Shown piece by piece: positions 26,665 to 35,279 of a stretch of 64,000 bases of DNA. Below the pieces are notes generated by a model. That model did no database searches. It was given only the letters and a program-made list of their open reading frames with translations, and was not told the DNA's origin. A program made the position numbers and the translations under genes. The stretch comes from Sulfuritortus calidifontis (GTDB taxonomy: Bacteria > Pseudomonadota > Gammaproteobacteria > Burkholderiales > Thiobacillaceae): positions 1 to 64,000 of the forward strand of contig NZ_AP018721.1 of the NCBI RefSeq assembly GCF_003967275.1. The letters are read 5' to 3'. The first letter of the stretch is position 1. Each line of letters begins with the position of its first letter.

Positions 26665-26860
26665 ACAGGATGCGGCCGAGCATCCTCGGCCAGCGCCAGC
26701 CGACGCCTTCGGCGATGCCGAGCACGATGCCCAGGATGAGCACGCAAGCCCACGTCATGACGATCCAGCCAAGGCCGCCTGCCCACAGCAGGAAGGCTGC
26801 CGCAGGCATGGCGACGAGCAGCGCGCCCGTGAAAAGACCGGAGAGGATGGACTGACACAT
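26654..26860 (-). CDS. Small two-helix membrane protein on the minus strand
   Basis: A 68-aa protein starting MCQSILSGLFTGALLVAMPA with two hydrophobic helices (LLVAMPAAAFLLWAGG; WIVMTWACVLILGIVLGIAE) and a basic tail. It fills the 195-bp gap between chaperone and tape measure genes, where no good plus-strand frame exists. No ribosome site is evident, so expression is uncertain. Confidence 0.45.
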   Translation of the reverse strand: MCQSILSGLFTGALLVAMPAAAFLLWAGGLGWIVMTWACVLILGIVLGIAEGVGWRWPRMLGRILFMR

Positions 26861-29800
26861 GGCGACCGATACTACCATCGCCATCCGCCTCGCGCTAGAG
26901 GGCAACCAGCGTGTCAAGGCCGCGCTGCGCGACGTCGAATCGCAGTCCGACCGGCTTGCTCAGGCGCTGCGCCGCATCGGTCATTACGGCGCAGCCGCTT
27001 TTGCGTTTTCGGGTCTCAACAACAGCCTGTCCGGCCTTGCGCAACTGGCCGATCAAGTGCAGGCGGTCAATGCGCGGCTCAAGCTTTCCACGGACGGCCT
27101 GCGCGAATTCGTCGCCGCGCAGCAGTTGGCCTACCGGGTCGCGGCGCAGACGGGCGCGGGCTACGAGGCGGTGGCCACGCTCTACACGCGGCTCGCGCAG
27201 GGCGCGCGCGGCTTCGGTCTCACGCAGGAACAAGTGGCGCGCACCACGGAGGCGACCGCGCTGGCGCTCAAGGTCTCAGGCGCTTCAGCGGCCGAGGCCT
27301 CCTCCGTCATCCGCCAGTTTTCCCAGGCGCTGGGCGCGGGCGCGCTGCGTGGCGACGAGTTCAATTCCATCATGGAGAACGGCGGGCGGCTCGCCCAGGC
27401 GCTGGCCGATGGCCTTGGCCTGCCGATCGGCCGCCTGCGCGAGCTGGCCGAGCAGGGTCTGCTCACCACGGACATCATCACGCGCGCGCTCGAATCGCAG
27501 CGGCAGAAACTAGCCGACGAAGCCGCGCGCATGCCAAATACGATAGGCCAGTCGCTCTCCGAGGTGCGCGACCAGTTTAGCCGCGTGGTCGATGAGTTCA
27601 ATCGGGCGACGGGCGCGACGGCGGGGCTGGCCAGCGGCTTCTCGGCGCTGGCGCAGCACATGCAGACGGCGCTGGGGGTGGCGGGTGTCGCCGCCGCCGG
27701 GGCCATGACGGCCGCCATCGTGCGCGGCGCGCAGGCGGCGCGCACAGCCATCGGCGAGATGCTGGCGAAGATCGCCGCCGACCGGCAGGCGGCGATTTCG
27801 GCTCAGGCCGTGACCGCCCACGAGGTGGCCAAGGCACAGGCCATGCTTGCGTCAGCCAATGCAGCGGTCGCCGCATCGAGCGGCATGGCGCGTCTTTCCG
27901 TCGTGCAGACGCAACTTGTCCCGGCGCAGCAGCGGCTCGCCGCCGCTCAGGCGGCGCACAATGCGGCGATGGCCGCCGGAACCGGCATCACGCGCGGCCT
28001 GTCCGCGGCGCTTGGCCTGGTCGGCGGCCCGCTCGGCCTGATACTCACGCTGCTCACCGCCGGAGCGACGGCCTGGGCCATCTGGGGCGATCGCGCGAAA
28101 TCGTCGGCTGACAAAGCCAGGGACGCCATCGACGCGGCGCGTGAGGCCGCCGAGCGGCTGCGCAAAGAGGAGCGATTCGGCACGGGCGACGCCGCCATCT
28201 TCCGCGAGAGCATCGCCGCGCTGGAGCAAAAGGAGCGGCTGCTCAATGAGTCCGTGGCAAAGGCCGGTTCGAAGGCGGCCGCCGAGGAACTCAAGCGGGT
28301 GCGCGCAGAACTCGCCGCGCGCAAGGATGAACTTGCCAAGATCGAAGCGCGCGAAAAAGCGCTCGGCGGCCCTACCGTACTGGGCGCGGAACTGCTCGGC
28401 AAGCAGTTCGACCAGTACATCGACCAATATCGCAAGAAGCTCGACCCGCTTTCCGCCGCGCTCAAGGAGCTGCGTGAGCAGGCCGCGAAGGCCGGGATCG
28501 CGTTGAATTCCGATAAGTTCAAGCAAGCCGAGGCATTGGTGCGCAAGTCGTTCGAGAAAAGCGAAACCCGGCTGCCCTCCCTCGCCGATGCCTTCGACGC
28601 CGAACTCGCCCGCCTCAAGGACGGCTTGAAGACGGCCGAAAGCGTGATAGAAGCGTCCTACAAGGGCCGTTTTATCACCGAAGACCAGTACTGGCAGGCC
28701 AGGGCCGAAACCCAGCGCCGCGCGCTCGATCTGGAAGAGCGCGACCTCTCCGACAAGCTCGCCGCGCAGCAAGACCTGATCCGGCGGCTCTCCGCCGTGA
28801 AGCCAAAGGACGCCAAAGAGCAGGCCGAGATCGCAGACAAACTGCGCGAGGCGACCGGCAGGGCGGCTGAATTGCAGGCGCAGCTCGATGCCCTGAATGA
28901 CCGCCGGGTGGCGGTTGATCTGGCGATCCAGGTCGATCGCGCCAGGCTGGACAATGAACTGGCCGACATCAAGGCCAGGCTCGCACAGGAGTTCGCCCAG
29001 GCCACCGGCGCCGAGACGCCCGAGATGCGCCTGGCCGCCATCCGCCGCGAGTACGACGAGCTGCTCGCCCGCTTCGGCGACGACCCGGCCTTGCGCGAGC
29101 TGGTGGACAAGCTCGTGCCGGTCAAGGCCGCGCAGGCCAATCTCGCCGCGCTGGAAGCGAAGTGGCGCGAGGCCATCGAGCGCATGCGCCAGGCCCAGGA
29201 CAACGCCAACGTCTTGCAGCAGGCTGGCACGCTGACTCCCGCGCAGGCGCAGGCGCGCATCGAGGCCGCCGCGCGTGAGACCAAGGGCGCGCTGGAGGCG
29301 CTATTGCCCGACCTGGAAGCGGCCATGCGCACGCTCTTCCCGCCCGAGGAGGTGGCGCGGCGCATGGAGAACCTGCGCGCCGAGATTCTCAAGACCCAGC
29401 CGGTGGCCGATTCGCTGATGACCAAGGTCGCCGGGCAGATGCAGGATGCCTTCTCGACCGCCTTCGGCGACATCGTGACCGGCACGAAGAAGGTGTCGGA
29501 CGCCTTCCGCTCGATGGCGCAGTCCATCCTGCAGTCGCTGGCGCGCATCTTCGCGCAGCGGGCGGCGGAGCAGATATTTGGCTGGCTGTTCCCTTCCTTC
29601 GGCGGCGTGAAGAAAAACGCGCAAGGCGGCGTCTATAAGTCCGCATCGCTGGCGCAGTATGCCAACCGTATCGTCGCCGCGCCGACCTTGTTCACCTTCG
29701 CCGCCGGCGGCGTCCCGCGCCTGGGGCTGATGGGCGAGGCCGGGCCGGAGGCCATCATGCCGCTCAAACGCGGGCCGGATGGCAGGCTGGGCGTGGAGGC

Positions 29801-29966
29801 GCATGGGGCGGGCAATGTCGTGGTCAACGTCGCTGTCGACGCCTCCGGCTCGCGGGTCGAAGGCGATGCGGGCAGCGCGCGGCAACTCGGCGACATGATC
29901 GCCGGCGCGGTGCGCGGCATCCTGGTGGCGGAGAAGCGGCCCGGCGGGCTGCTGGCGGGGGCCTGA
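26859..29966 (+). CDS. Tail tape measure protein
   Basis: A 1035-aa protein that sets tail length and acts in DNA injection. The N-terminus holds the tape-measure domain (KLSTDGLREFVAAQQLAYRV; SSVIRQFSQALGAGALRGDE; FNSIMENGGRLAQALADGLG). A hydrophobic stretch lies near 385-410 (LSAALGLVGGPLGLILTLLT), then a long charged coiled coil to about 900. The C-terminus (AAGGVPRLGLMGEAGPEAIM, then PLKRGPDGRLGV) is the usual end of such proteins. Confidence 0.95.
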   Translation: MATDTTIAIRLALEGNQRVKAALRDVESQSDRLAQALRRIGHYGAAAFAFSGLNNSLSGLAQLADQVQAVNARLKLSTDGLREFVAAQQLAYRVAAQTGAGYEAVATLYTRLAQGARGFGLTQEQVARTTEATALALKVSGASAAEASSVIRQFSQALGAGALRGDEFNSIMENGGRLAQALADGLGLPIGRLRELAEQGLLTTDIITRALESQRQKLADEAARMPNTIGQSLSEVRDQFSRVVDEFNRATGATAGLASGFSALAQHMQTALGVAGVAAAGAMTAAIVRGAQAARTAIGEMLAKIAADRQAAISAQAVTAHEVAKAQAMLASANAAVAASSGMARLSVVQTQLVPAQQRLAAAQAAHNAAMAAGTGITRGLSAALGLVGGPLGLILTLLTAGATAWAIWGDRAKSSADKARDAIDAAREAAERLRKEERFGTGDAAIFRESIAALEQKERLLNESVAKAGSKAAAEELKRVRAELAARKDELAKIEAREKALGGPTVLGAELLGKQFDQYIDQYRKKLDPLSAALKELREQAAKAGIALNSDKFKQAEALVRKSFEKSETRLPSLADAFDAELARLKDGLKTAESVIEASYKGRFITEDQYWQARAETQRRALDLEERDLSDKLAAQQDLIRRLSAVKPKDAKEQAEIADKLREATGRAAELQAQLDALNDRRVAVDLAIQVDRARLDNELADIKARLAQEFAQATGAETPEMRLAAIRREYDELLARFGDDPALRELVDKLVPVKAAQANLAALEAKWREAIERMRQAQDNANVLQQAGTLTPAQAQARIEAAARETKGALEALLPDLEAAMRTLFPPEEVARRMENLRAEILKTQPVADSLMTKVAGQMQDAFSTAFGDIVTGTKKVSDAFRSMAQSILQSLARIFAQRAAEQIFGWLFPSFGGVKKNAQGGVYKSASLAQYANRIVAAPTLFTFAAGGVPRLGLMGEAGPEAIMPLKRGPDGRLGVEAHGAGNVVVNVAVDASGSRVEGDAGSARQLGDMIAGAVRGILVAEKRPGGLLAGA

Positions 29967-29967
29967 G

Positions 29968-30297
29968 ATGGCAGCGTGGGGCTGGCCCGTCGTCGCTGGC
30001 GAGCGCATGGAGATGAGCCCGCGCGTGCGCGTGACACGCTTCGGCGACGGCTACGAGCAGCGCGCGCCGGATGGCATCAACACCCTGCTGCGCAAGTGGA
30101 GCGTGCGCCTGGCGGCGGACGAGGCGACGGTCAAGGCGGCGGATGACTTCCTGCGCGCGCGCGCTGGCGTCGAGGCGTTCGACTGGACGGCGCTGGATCA
30201 CCTGCCCGGCAAGTGGGTGTGCCGATCCTGGAGCGTGTCATACGGGCCTGGCGGCGGCGCGGAGCTGGCCGCGACCTTCGAGGAGGTGGCGCTGTGA
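29968..30297 (+). CDS. Minor tail protein, lambda gpM-like
   Basis: A 109-aa protein with the gpM pattern: SPRVRVTRFGDGYEQRAPDG, LRKWSVRL, VEAFDWTALDHLPGKWVCRS and YGPGGGAELAATFEEV. It begins two bases after the tape measure stop and is the first of the M-L-K-I-J tail tip series. Confidence 0.88.
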   Translation: MAAWGWPVVAGERMEMSPRVRVTRFGDGYEQRAPDGINTLLRKWSVRLAADEATVKAADDFLRARAGVEAFDWTALDHLPGKWVCRSWSVSYGPGGGAELAATFEEVAL

Positions 30298-30983
30298 GCA
30301 TCCAGGCCGACATCCAGCAGGCCCAGCTTCCAGCCATCGTCGAGCTCTATGAGCTGGATACGACCGTCGTGGGCGGCATGGATGTGCTGCGCTTCACCCC
30401 GCACGGCCCGAACGAGCTGGGCGGCGACATCGTGTTCGGCGGGCTGACCTATACCAGCCTGCCAATCGAGGCCTCCGGCTTCGCGCGTTCCGGCCAAGGC
30501 GCGCTGCCGCGCCCGAAGCTGGCGGTCGCCAACGTCAGCGGGCTGGTGGGCGCGGTGGCCGACGATCTGATCGGCGCGAAGCTCATCCGCGAGCGCACGT
30601 TCATCAAGTATCTCGACGCGGTCAACTTCGCCGGCGGCAACCCGCAGGCCGACCCGAACCAGGTGATCGACCGCGAAATCTGGTTCGTCGATCGCAAGGC
30701 CACCGAGAACAAGCTGCTGGTGGAGTTCGAGCTGGCGGCGGCCTTCGACCTGGCCGGCGTGATGCTGCCGCGCCGCCAGTTCGTGCAGAACGTCTGCCCG
30801 TGGCGCTACCGGGGGCCGGAGTGCGGCTACACCGGCGGTGCGGTCGCCGACGAGAAAGACCAGCCGACCGCCGACCCGGCAAAAGACCGCTGCGGCAAGC
30901 GGCTCGCTTCCTGCAAGCTGCGCTTCGGGCCATACGCAGAACTCCCGTTCGGCGGCTTCCCTGCCGTGGGGCTGCTGCGATGA
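30294..30983 (+). CDS. Minor tail protein, lambda gpL-like
   Basis: A 229-aa protein whose GTG overlaps the preceding stop, with GGAGG upstream. It has the gpL features ELYELDTTVVGGMDVLRFTP, PRPKLAVANVSGLVGAVADD and a C-terminal cysteine set (NVCPWRYRGPECGYTGG, later CGKRLASCKLRF), which in lambda gpL holds an iron-sulfur cluster. Confidence 0.88.
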   Translation: MSIQADIQQAQLPAIVELYELDTTVVGGMDVLRFTPHGPNELGGDIVFGGLTYTSLPIEASGFARSGQGALPRPKLAVANVSGLVGAVADDLIGAKLIRERTFIKYLDAVNFAGGNPQADPNQVIDREIWFVDRKATENKLLVEFELAAAFDLAGVMLPRRQFVQNVCPWRYRGPECGYTGGAVADEKDQPTADPAKDRCGKRLASCKLRFGPYAELPFGGFPAVGLLR

Positions 30984-31690
30984 TGGATTTCTCGCCCATC
31001 TTGGATGACGTCCGCGAACACGCCGCGCGCGAAGCGCCGCGCGAGTGCTGCGGGCTGGCGGTGGTGGTCAAGGGCCGGTTGCGCTATTGGCCTTGCCGCA
31101 ACATCGCGGGCGAGGCCGAGTTCGCCATCCACCCGGAAGACCAGGCCGCGGCAGAAGACGCTGGCGAGGTGGTGGCTGTCTGCCACAGCCACGTGCATCT
31201 GCCGCCCGTGCCGTCCGAGGCTGATCGGGTGATGTGCGAGGCCACCGGGCTGCCGTGGTTGATCGTCTCGCATCCGGCTGGCACGCATGAGATGCTCGCG
31301 CCATCCGGCTACCGCGCGCCGCTCATCGGGCGGCCCTTCGTGCATGGTGTGCTCGACTGCTACGCGCTGTGCCGCGACTACTACCGCGAGGTGTGCGGCG
31401 TCACCCTGCCCGACTACCGGCGCGAGGACGACTGGTGGCTCAAGGGCGGCAATTTGTATCTCGACCACTTCGCCGAGGCCGGGTTTGTGGAGATCGCGCC
31501 CGATGCGCTCGGGCCACACGACGCGGTGCTGATGCAGATCGCCAGCCCCGTGCCCAACCACGCAGGCGTGATCGACGCCGACGGCTATCTCGTGCACCAC
31601 TGTCACGGCAGGCTCTCCAGCCGCGATGTCTATGGCGGCTATTGGCGCAAGGTGACCACCCACGTGCTGCGGCACAGGAGCATGGCATGA
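30980..31690 (+). CDS. Tail assembly protein K-like: JAMM plus NlpC/P60 peptidase
   Basis: A 236-aa protein. The N-terminal half is a JAB/MPN domain with E of REAPRECCGLAVV and the motif VCHSHVHLPPVPSEADR (HxH...SxxD). The C-terminal half is NlpC/P60 with the catalytic Cys in HGVLDCYALCRDYYREV and His in VPNHAGVID. It likely cuts peptidoglycan during tail assembly or entry. ATGATG start overlaps gpL. Confidence 0.9.
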   Translation: MMDFSPILDDVREHAAREAPRECCGLAVVVKGRLRYWPCRNIAGEAEFAIHPEDQAAAEDAGEVVAVCHSHVHLPPVPSEADRVMCEATGLPWLIVSHPAGTHEMLAPSGYRAPLIGRPFVHGVLDCYALCRDYYREVCGVTLPDYRREDDWWLKGGNLYLDHFAEAGFVEIAPDALGPHDAVLMQIASPVPNHAGVIDADGYLVHHCHGRLSSRDVYGGYWRKVTTHVLRHRSMA

Positions 31691-32289
31691 GGACGGTGCG
31701 GCTCTACGGCCATCTGGCCAAGCGCTTCGGGCGCGTGCACCGCTATGAGGTGCGCACGCCGGCCGAGGCCGTGCGCGCATTGTGTGCGACGCTGCCCGGC
31801 TTCCGGCAGCACGTGATCGAGCACTCCAGGCCAGGTTACCGCGTGCTCGATGGCAAGGTGGCGCGCGACATCGACACGCTGGCGCTGCCAGCCGATGGCG
31901 TGATCAAGATCGTGCCCGTGACGGCTGGCGCCGGGCGCGGGCTTGGAAGTGTCATCCTGGGAGCGGCATTGATCGCCGTTGGCGTCGCCACCGGCGGCTC
32001 CGGGCTGTCGCTTAGCGCAGCCTGGGCCGCAGGCGGCGCAACCTTCGCTGGAGCAATCGCGTTCAACGTCGGCATGTCTCTGGTACTGGGCGGCGTGGCG
32101 CAGATGCTCTCGCCGCAGCCCAAGACGCCAGGCGCGCCGGATCGTCCGGAAAACCGCCCATCCTACATCTTCGACGGGCCGGTCAACACCGCCGCGCAGG
32201 GCAACCCGGTGCCGGTGTGCTATGGGCGGCTCATCGTCGGCTCGCAGGTCATCTCCGCTGGCATGGCCGCCGAGGAGTACGCGGCATGA
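31687..32289 (+). CDS. Tail assembly protein I-like
   Basis: A 200-aa protein. The N-terminal ubiquitin-like part (VRLYGHLAKRFGRVHRYEVR; LPGFRQHVIEH) is followed by a Gly/Ala hydrophobic central region (LGSVILGAALIAVGVATGGS; GGVAQMLSPQ) and SYIFDGPVNTAAQGNPVPVC, all as in lambda gpI. ATG overlaps the gpK stop. Confidence 0.9.
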   Translation: MRTVRLYGHLAKRFGRVHRYEVRTPAEAVRALCATLPGFRQHVIEHSRPGYRVLDGKVARDIDTLALPADGVIKIVPVTAGAGRGLGSVILGAALIAVGVATGGSGLSLSAAWAAGGATFAGAIAFNVGMSLVLGGVAQMLSPQPKTPGAPDRPENRPSYIFDGPVNTAAQGNPVPVCYGRLIVGSQVISAGMAAEEYAA

Positions 32290-35270
32290 ACGATCTGATC
32301 GCGCGCGGCGCTGGCGGCGGCGGAGGCGGCAAGGGCGGAGGTGGCGGCTCTTCCCATGTGCCGACCGAGGCGCCGAACACCTTGCGCAGTCGCGCCTACG
32401 CGCGGGTGATCGATGTGCTCTCCGAGGGCGAGATCGAGGGCCTGGTCGATGGGCTCAAGAGCATCTATCTGGACGATACGCCGATCCAGTCCGCCGATGG
32501 CGCGATGAACTTTTCCGGGGTGTCGGTCGCCTGGCGCAATGGTCTGCCAGCGCAGAGCCATGTACCAGGCTTTCCCGCCGTCGAAAACGAGATCGCCGTG
32601 GCGACCGAGGTGAAGAATACCGCCCCGGTCGCGCGCGCCATCACCAACCCGAATCTCTCCGCCGTGCGCGTCACCGTCTCGGTGCCGCAGCTGTCCTACC
32701 AGAATCCCTCCAATGGCGATCTGTCTGGCACGTCTGTCGAGATCGCCATCGACATCGACAACGCCGGCGGCGGCTGGCAGGAAGTCAGGCGCGACACCAT
32801 CAGCGGCAAGACCATGAGCCGCTACCAGCGCAGCTACCGCATCGACCTGCCGCAGCCCGGCCCGTGGCAGGTGCGCGTGCGGCGCATCACGCCTGATTCC
32901 ACGCAGGCCAACATGCAAAACAAGACCTTCTGGGACAGCTACACCGAGATCATCGACTCGAAGCTGCGCTATCCGAACTCGGCGCTGGTGGCGCTCCAGA
33001 TCGACGCGGCGCAGTTCAATCGCATCCCACGCCGGGGCTACGACATCCTGGGCCTGCGCGTGCGCGTGCCGGTCAACTACGATCCGATCGCCCGCAGCTA
33101 CAGCGGCGTGTGGAACGGCGCTTTCAAGATCGCCTGGACGGACAACCCGGCCTGGTGCTTTTACGACCTGTTGACCTCAGAGCGCTACGGCCTGGGCCAG
33201 TATCTCGACGCAAGCCAGATCGACCAGTGGGCGCTCTACGAGATCGCGCGCTACTGCGACGAGCGCTTGCCGGACGGCTTCGGCGGCACCGAGCCGCGCT
33301 TTACATGCAACATCTATTTGCAGACGCGACAAGAGGCCTTTACCGTCATCCAGCAGATGGCCGCGATCTTCCGCGGCATGACGTGGTGGGCGAATGGAAC
33401 GCTCACCTGCTCGCAGGACGCGCCCGCCGATCCGGTGGCGCTGTTCACGGCGGCGAACGTGGTCGATGGGCTGTTCACCTACTCCGGCAGCTCGGCGAAG
33501 CAGCGCCACACAGTGGCGCTGGTGACCTGGAACGATCCGGCCGACATGTACCGGCAGAAGGTCGAATACGTCGAAGACGAGGACGGCATCCGCCGCTTCG
33601 GCGTGCGCGAGACCGAGATCGTTGCGGTGGGCTGCACCTCGCGCGGCCAGGCGCATCGCGTGGGCCGCTGGCTGCTCTACACCGAGCGCATGGAGACCGA
33701 GACGGTCACCTTCCGCGCCGGTCTCGATGCCGCGCTGGTGTGGCCGGGCGCGGTGATCGCGGTGCAAGATGCCGCGCGCGCCGGTGTGCGCTTCGGCGGG
33801 CGCGTGATGGCGGCGACCACGGAGAGCGTGACGCTCGACTCTCCGGTCACGATCGAGCCCGGCAATAGCTACACGCTCTCGGTCATGCTGCCCGATGGCA
33901 CGGTGGGTAGCGGCGCGGTGGCGAACTCGCCCGGCGAGACGACGGTTCTCAACCTGTCCTCCGCGCTGCCTGCCGCGCCTGTGACGGGCGCGGTGTGGGT
34001 GCTTGCCGCCTCTGATCTGGCGCCCACGCTATGGCGCGTGATCGGCATCCGTGAGGTAGACGGCCACCAGGTCGAGGTGACCGCGCTCGCGCATCAGCCC
34101 GGCAAGTACGACGCCATCGAGCGCGACATCGTGCTGGAGCCTGCGCGCACCACGCTGCTCGGCGATGGGCCAGCGCCGCAGGTCGATCTCACCGTCACCG
34201 AGTCGCTCTATCTACTCAACCCGGCGGTGGTGGCTGGCAGAGCAACGCTGTCCTGGACGGGATCGGCCTCTCGATACGAGGTGCGCTGGACGAGGGCAGA
34301 CGGCCAGTCAGGCACGGCGACTACCGACGCGCCGTCGCTCGACATCGCGCCCATCGAGCCGGGCATCTACGACTTCTCCGTCGTCGCGGTGGATGCGCTG
34401 GGCCGCCGCTCCGCTGCCGCCACGGCGCGTCGCGAGATTTACGGCATCACCGCCGCGCCGCAGGATGTGCATGGCTTTACCGCGCGGCCGATGGCGGGGC
34501 TCGCCTTCGCCTCGTGGGATCGCGCCACCGATCTCGATGTGCTGGTCGGCGGCGACATCGAAATCCGCTGGTCGCCGCTCACCTCTGGCGCGACATGGCA
34601 TGATGCCGTGGTGCTGCCTGACGGCGCGCACAACGGCAGCGCGAGCAACGCGGTCGTCTCGCTCGCTCAAGGCACATACTTCGCCAAGTTCGTCGACTCC
34701 GGCGGTCGCCACTCGGCCAATGCCGCCAGCTTCGTGATGACCGAGGCGATTCTGACCGGCTTCCAGACCGTGGCCACGAGCGTGCAGCATCCGGCCTTCG
34801 CCGGCGCGAAGACCGGCGTCTATCTCGACGGCGGCGCGATCCGGCTCGCCAACCAGACCGACATCGACGATTACGGCGCGATAGACGATCAGCCGGACAT
34901 CGACACCGTGGGCGGCATCGCATCGACCGGCGAATACGCCTTCGACGCCGTGCTCGATCTCGGCTCATCCGCAGCAAGGCGCTTCCAGGCTCATATCGCG
35001 GCGCTGTCCTACGATGCCGCCGACCTGATCGATACCCGCACCCAGTCGGTTGACGACTGGCTCAACGTGCATGGCGACATCGACGACTGCACGGCGACCG
35101 TCTTCGCCTCCCTCTCGGATGACGGCATCGCCTGGGGGCCGTGGACGCCGTTTCTCACGGCCGATTTCACCGGGCGCTACGCGCGCTTCAAATGCGTGCT
35201 GGAGTCAGGATCGCCAGCGCACAACATCGCCGTCTCGGAACTTGCCGTGGCGGCCAAGATACCCGTGTAA
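32286..35270 (+). CDS. Tail tip / host specificity protein J-like
   Basis: A 994-aa central tip protein. The Gly-rich start (ARGAGGGGGGKGGGGGSS) leads to LSEGEIEGLVDGLKSIYLDD, IYLQTRQEAFTVIQQMAAIF and RGMTWWANGTLTCSQDAP, the conserved gpJ core. Fibronectin-like segments follow (about 640-800), then a C-terminal part with SSAARRFQAHIAALSYDAAD. The C-terminal region usually decides receptor binding. Confidence 0.92.
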   Translation: MNDLIARGAGGGGGGKGGGGGSSHVPTEAPNTLRSRAYARVIDVLSEGEIEGLVDGLKSIYLDDTPIQSADGAMNFSGVSVAWRNGLPAQSHVPGFPAVENEIAVATEVKNTAPVARAITNPNLSAVRVTVSVPQLSYQNPSNGDLSGTSVEIAIDIDNAGGGWQEVRRDTISGKTMSRYQRSYRIDLPQPGPWQVRVRRITPDSTQANMQNKTFWDSYTEIIDSKLRYPNSALVALQIDAAQFNRIPRRGYDILGLRVRVPVNYDPIARSYSGVWNGAFKIAWTDNPAWCFYDLLTSERYGLGQYLDASQIDQWALYEIARYCDERLPDGFGGTEPRFTCNIYLQTRQEAFTVIQQMAAIFRGMTWWANGTLTCSQDAPADPVALFTAANVVDGLFTYSGSSAKQRHTVALVTWNDPADMYRQKVEYVEDEDGIRRFGVRETEIVAVGCTSRGQAHRVGRWLLYTERMETETVTFRAGLDAALVWPGAVIAVQDAARAGVRFGGRVMAATTESVTLDSPVTIEPGNSYTLSVMLPDGTVGSGAVANSPGETTVLNLSSALPAAPVTGAVWVLAASDLAPTLWRVIGIREVDGHQVEVTALAHQPGKYDAIERDIVLEPARTTLLGDGPAPQVDLTVTESLYLLNPAVVAGRATLSWTGSASRYEVRWTRADGQSGTATTDAPSLDIAPIEPGIYDFSVVAVDALGRRSAAATARREIYGITAAPQDVHGFTARPMAGLAFASWDRATDLDVLVGGDIEIRWSPLTSGATWHDAVVLPDGAHNGSASNAVVSLAQGTYFAKFVDSGGRHSANAASFVMTEAILTGFQTVATSVQHPAFAGAKTGVYLDGGAIRLANQTDIDDYGAIDDQPDIDTVGGIASTGEYAFDAVLDLGSSAARRFQAHIAALSYDAADLIDTRTQSVDDWLNVHGDIDDCTATVFASLSDDGIAWGPWTPFLTADFTGRYARFKCVLESGSPAHNIAVSELAVAAKIPV

Positions 35271-35279
35271 GGAGATGAC

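Noticed and set aside
26631-26855. 74-aa plus-strand frame in the chaperone-tape measure gap
   Set aside because: Met/Pro/Ser-rich composition and no ribosome site; the minus-strand membrane protein explains the region better.
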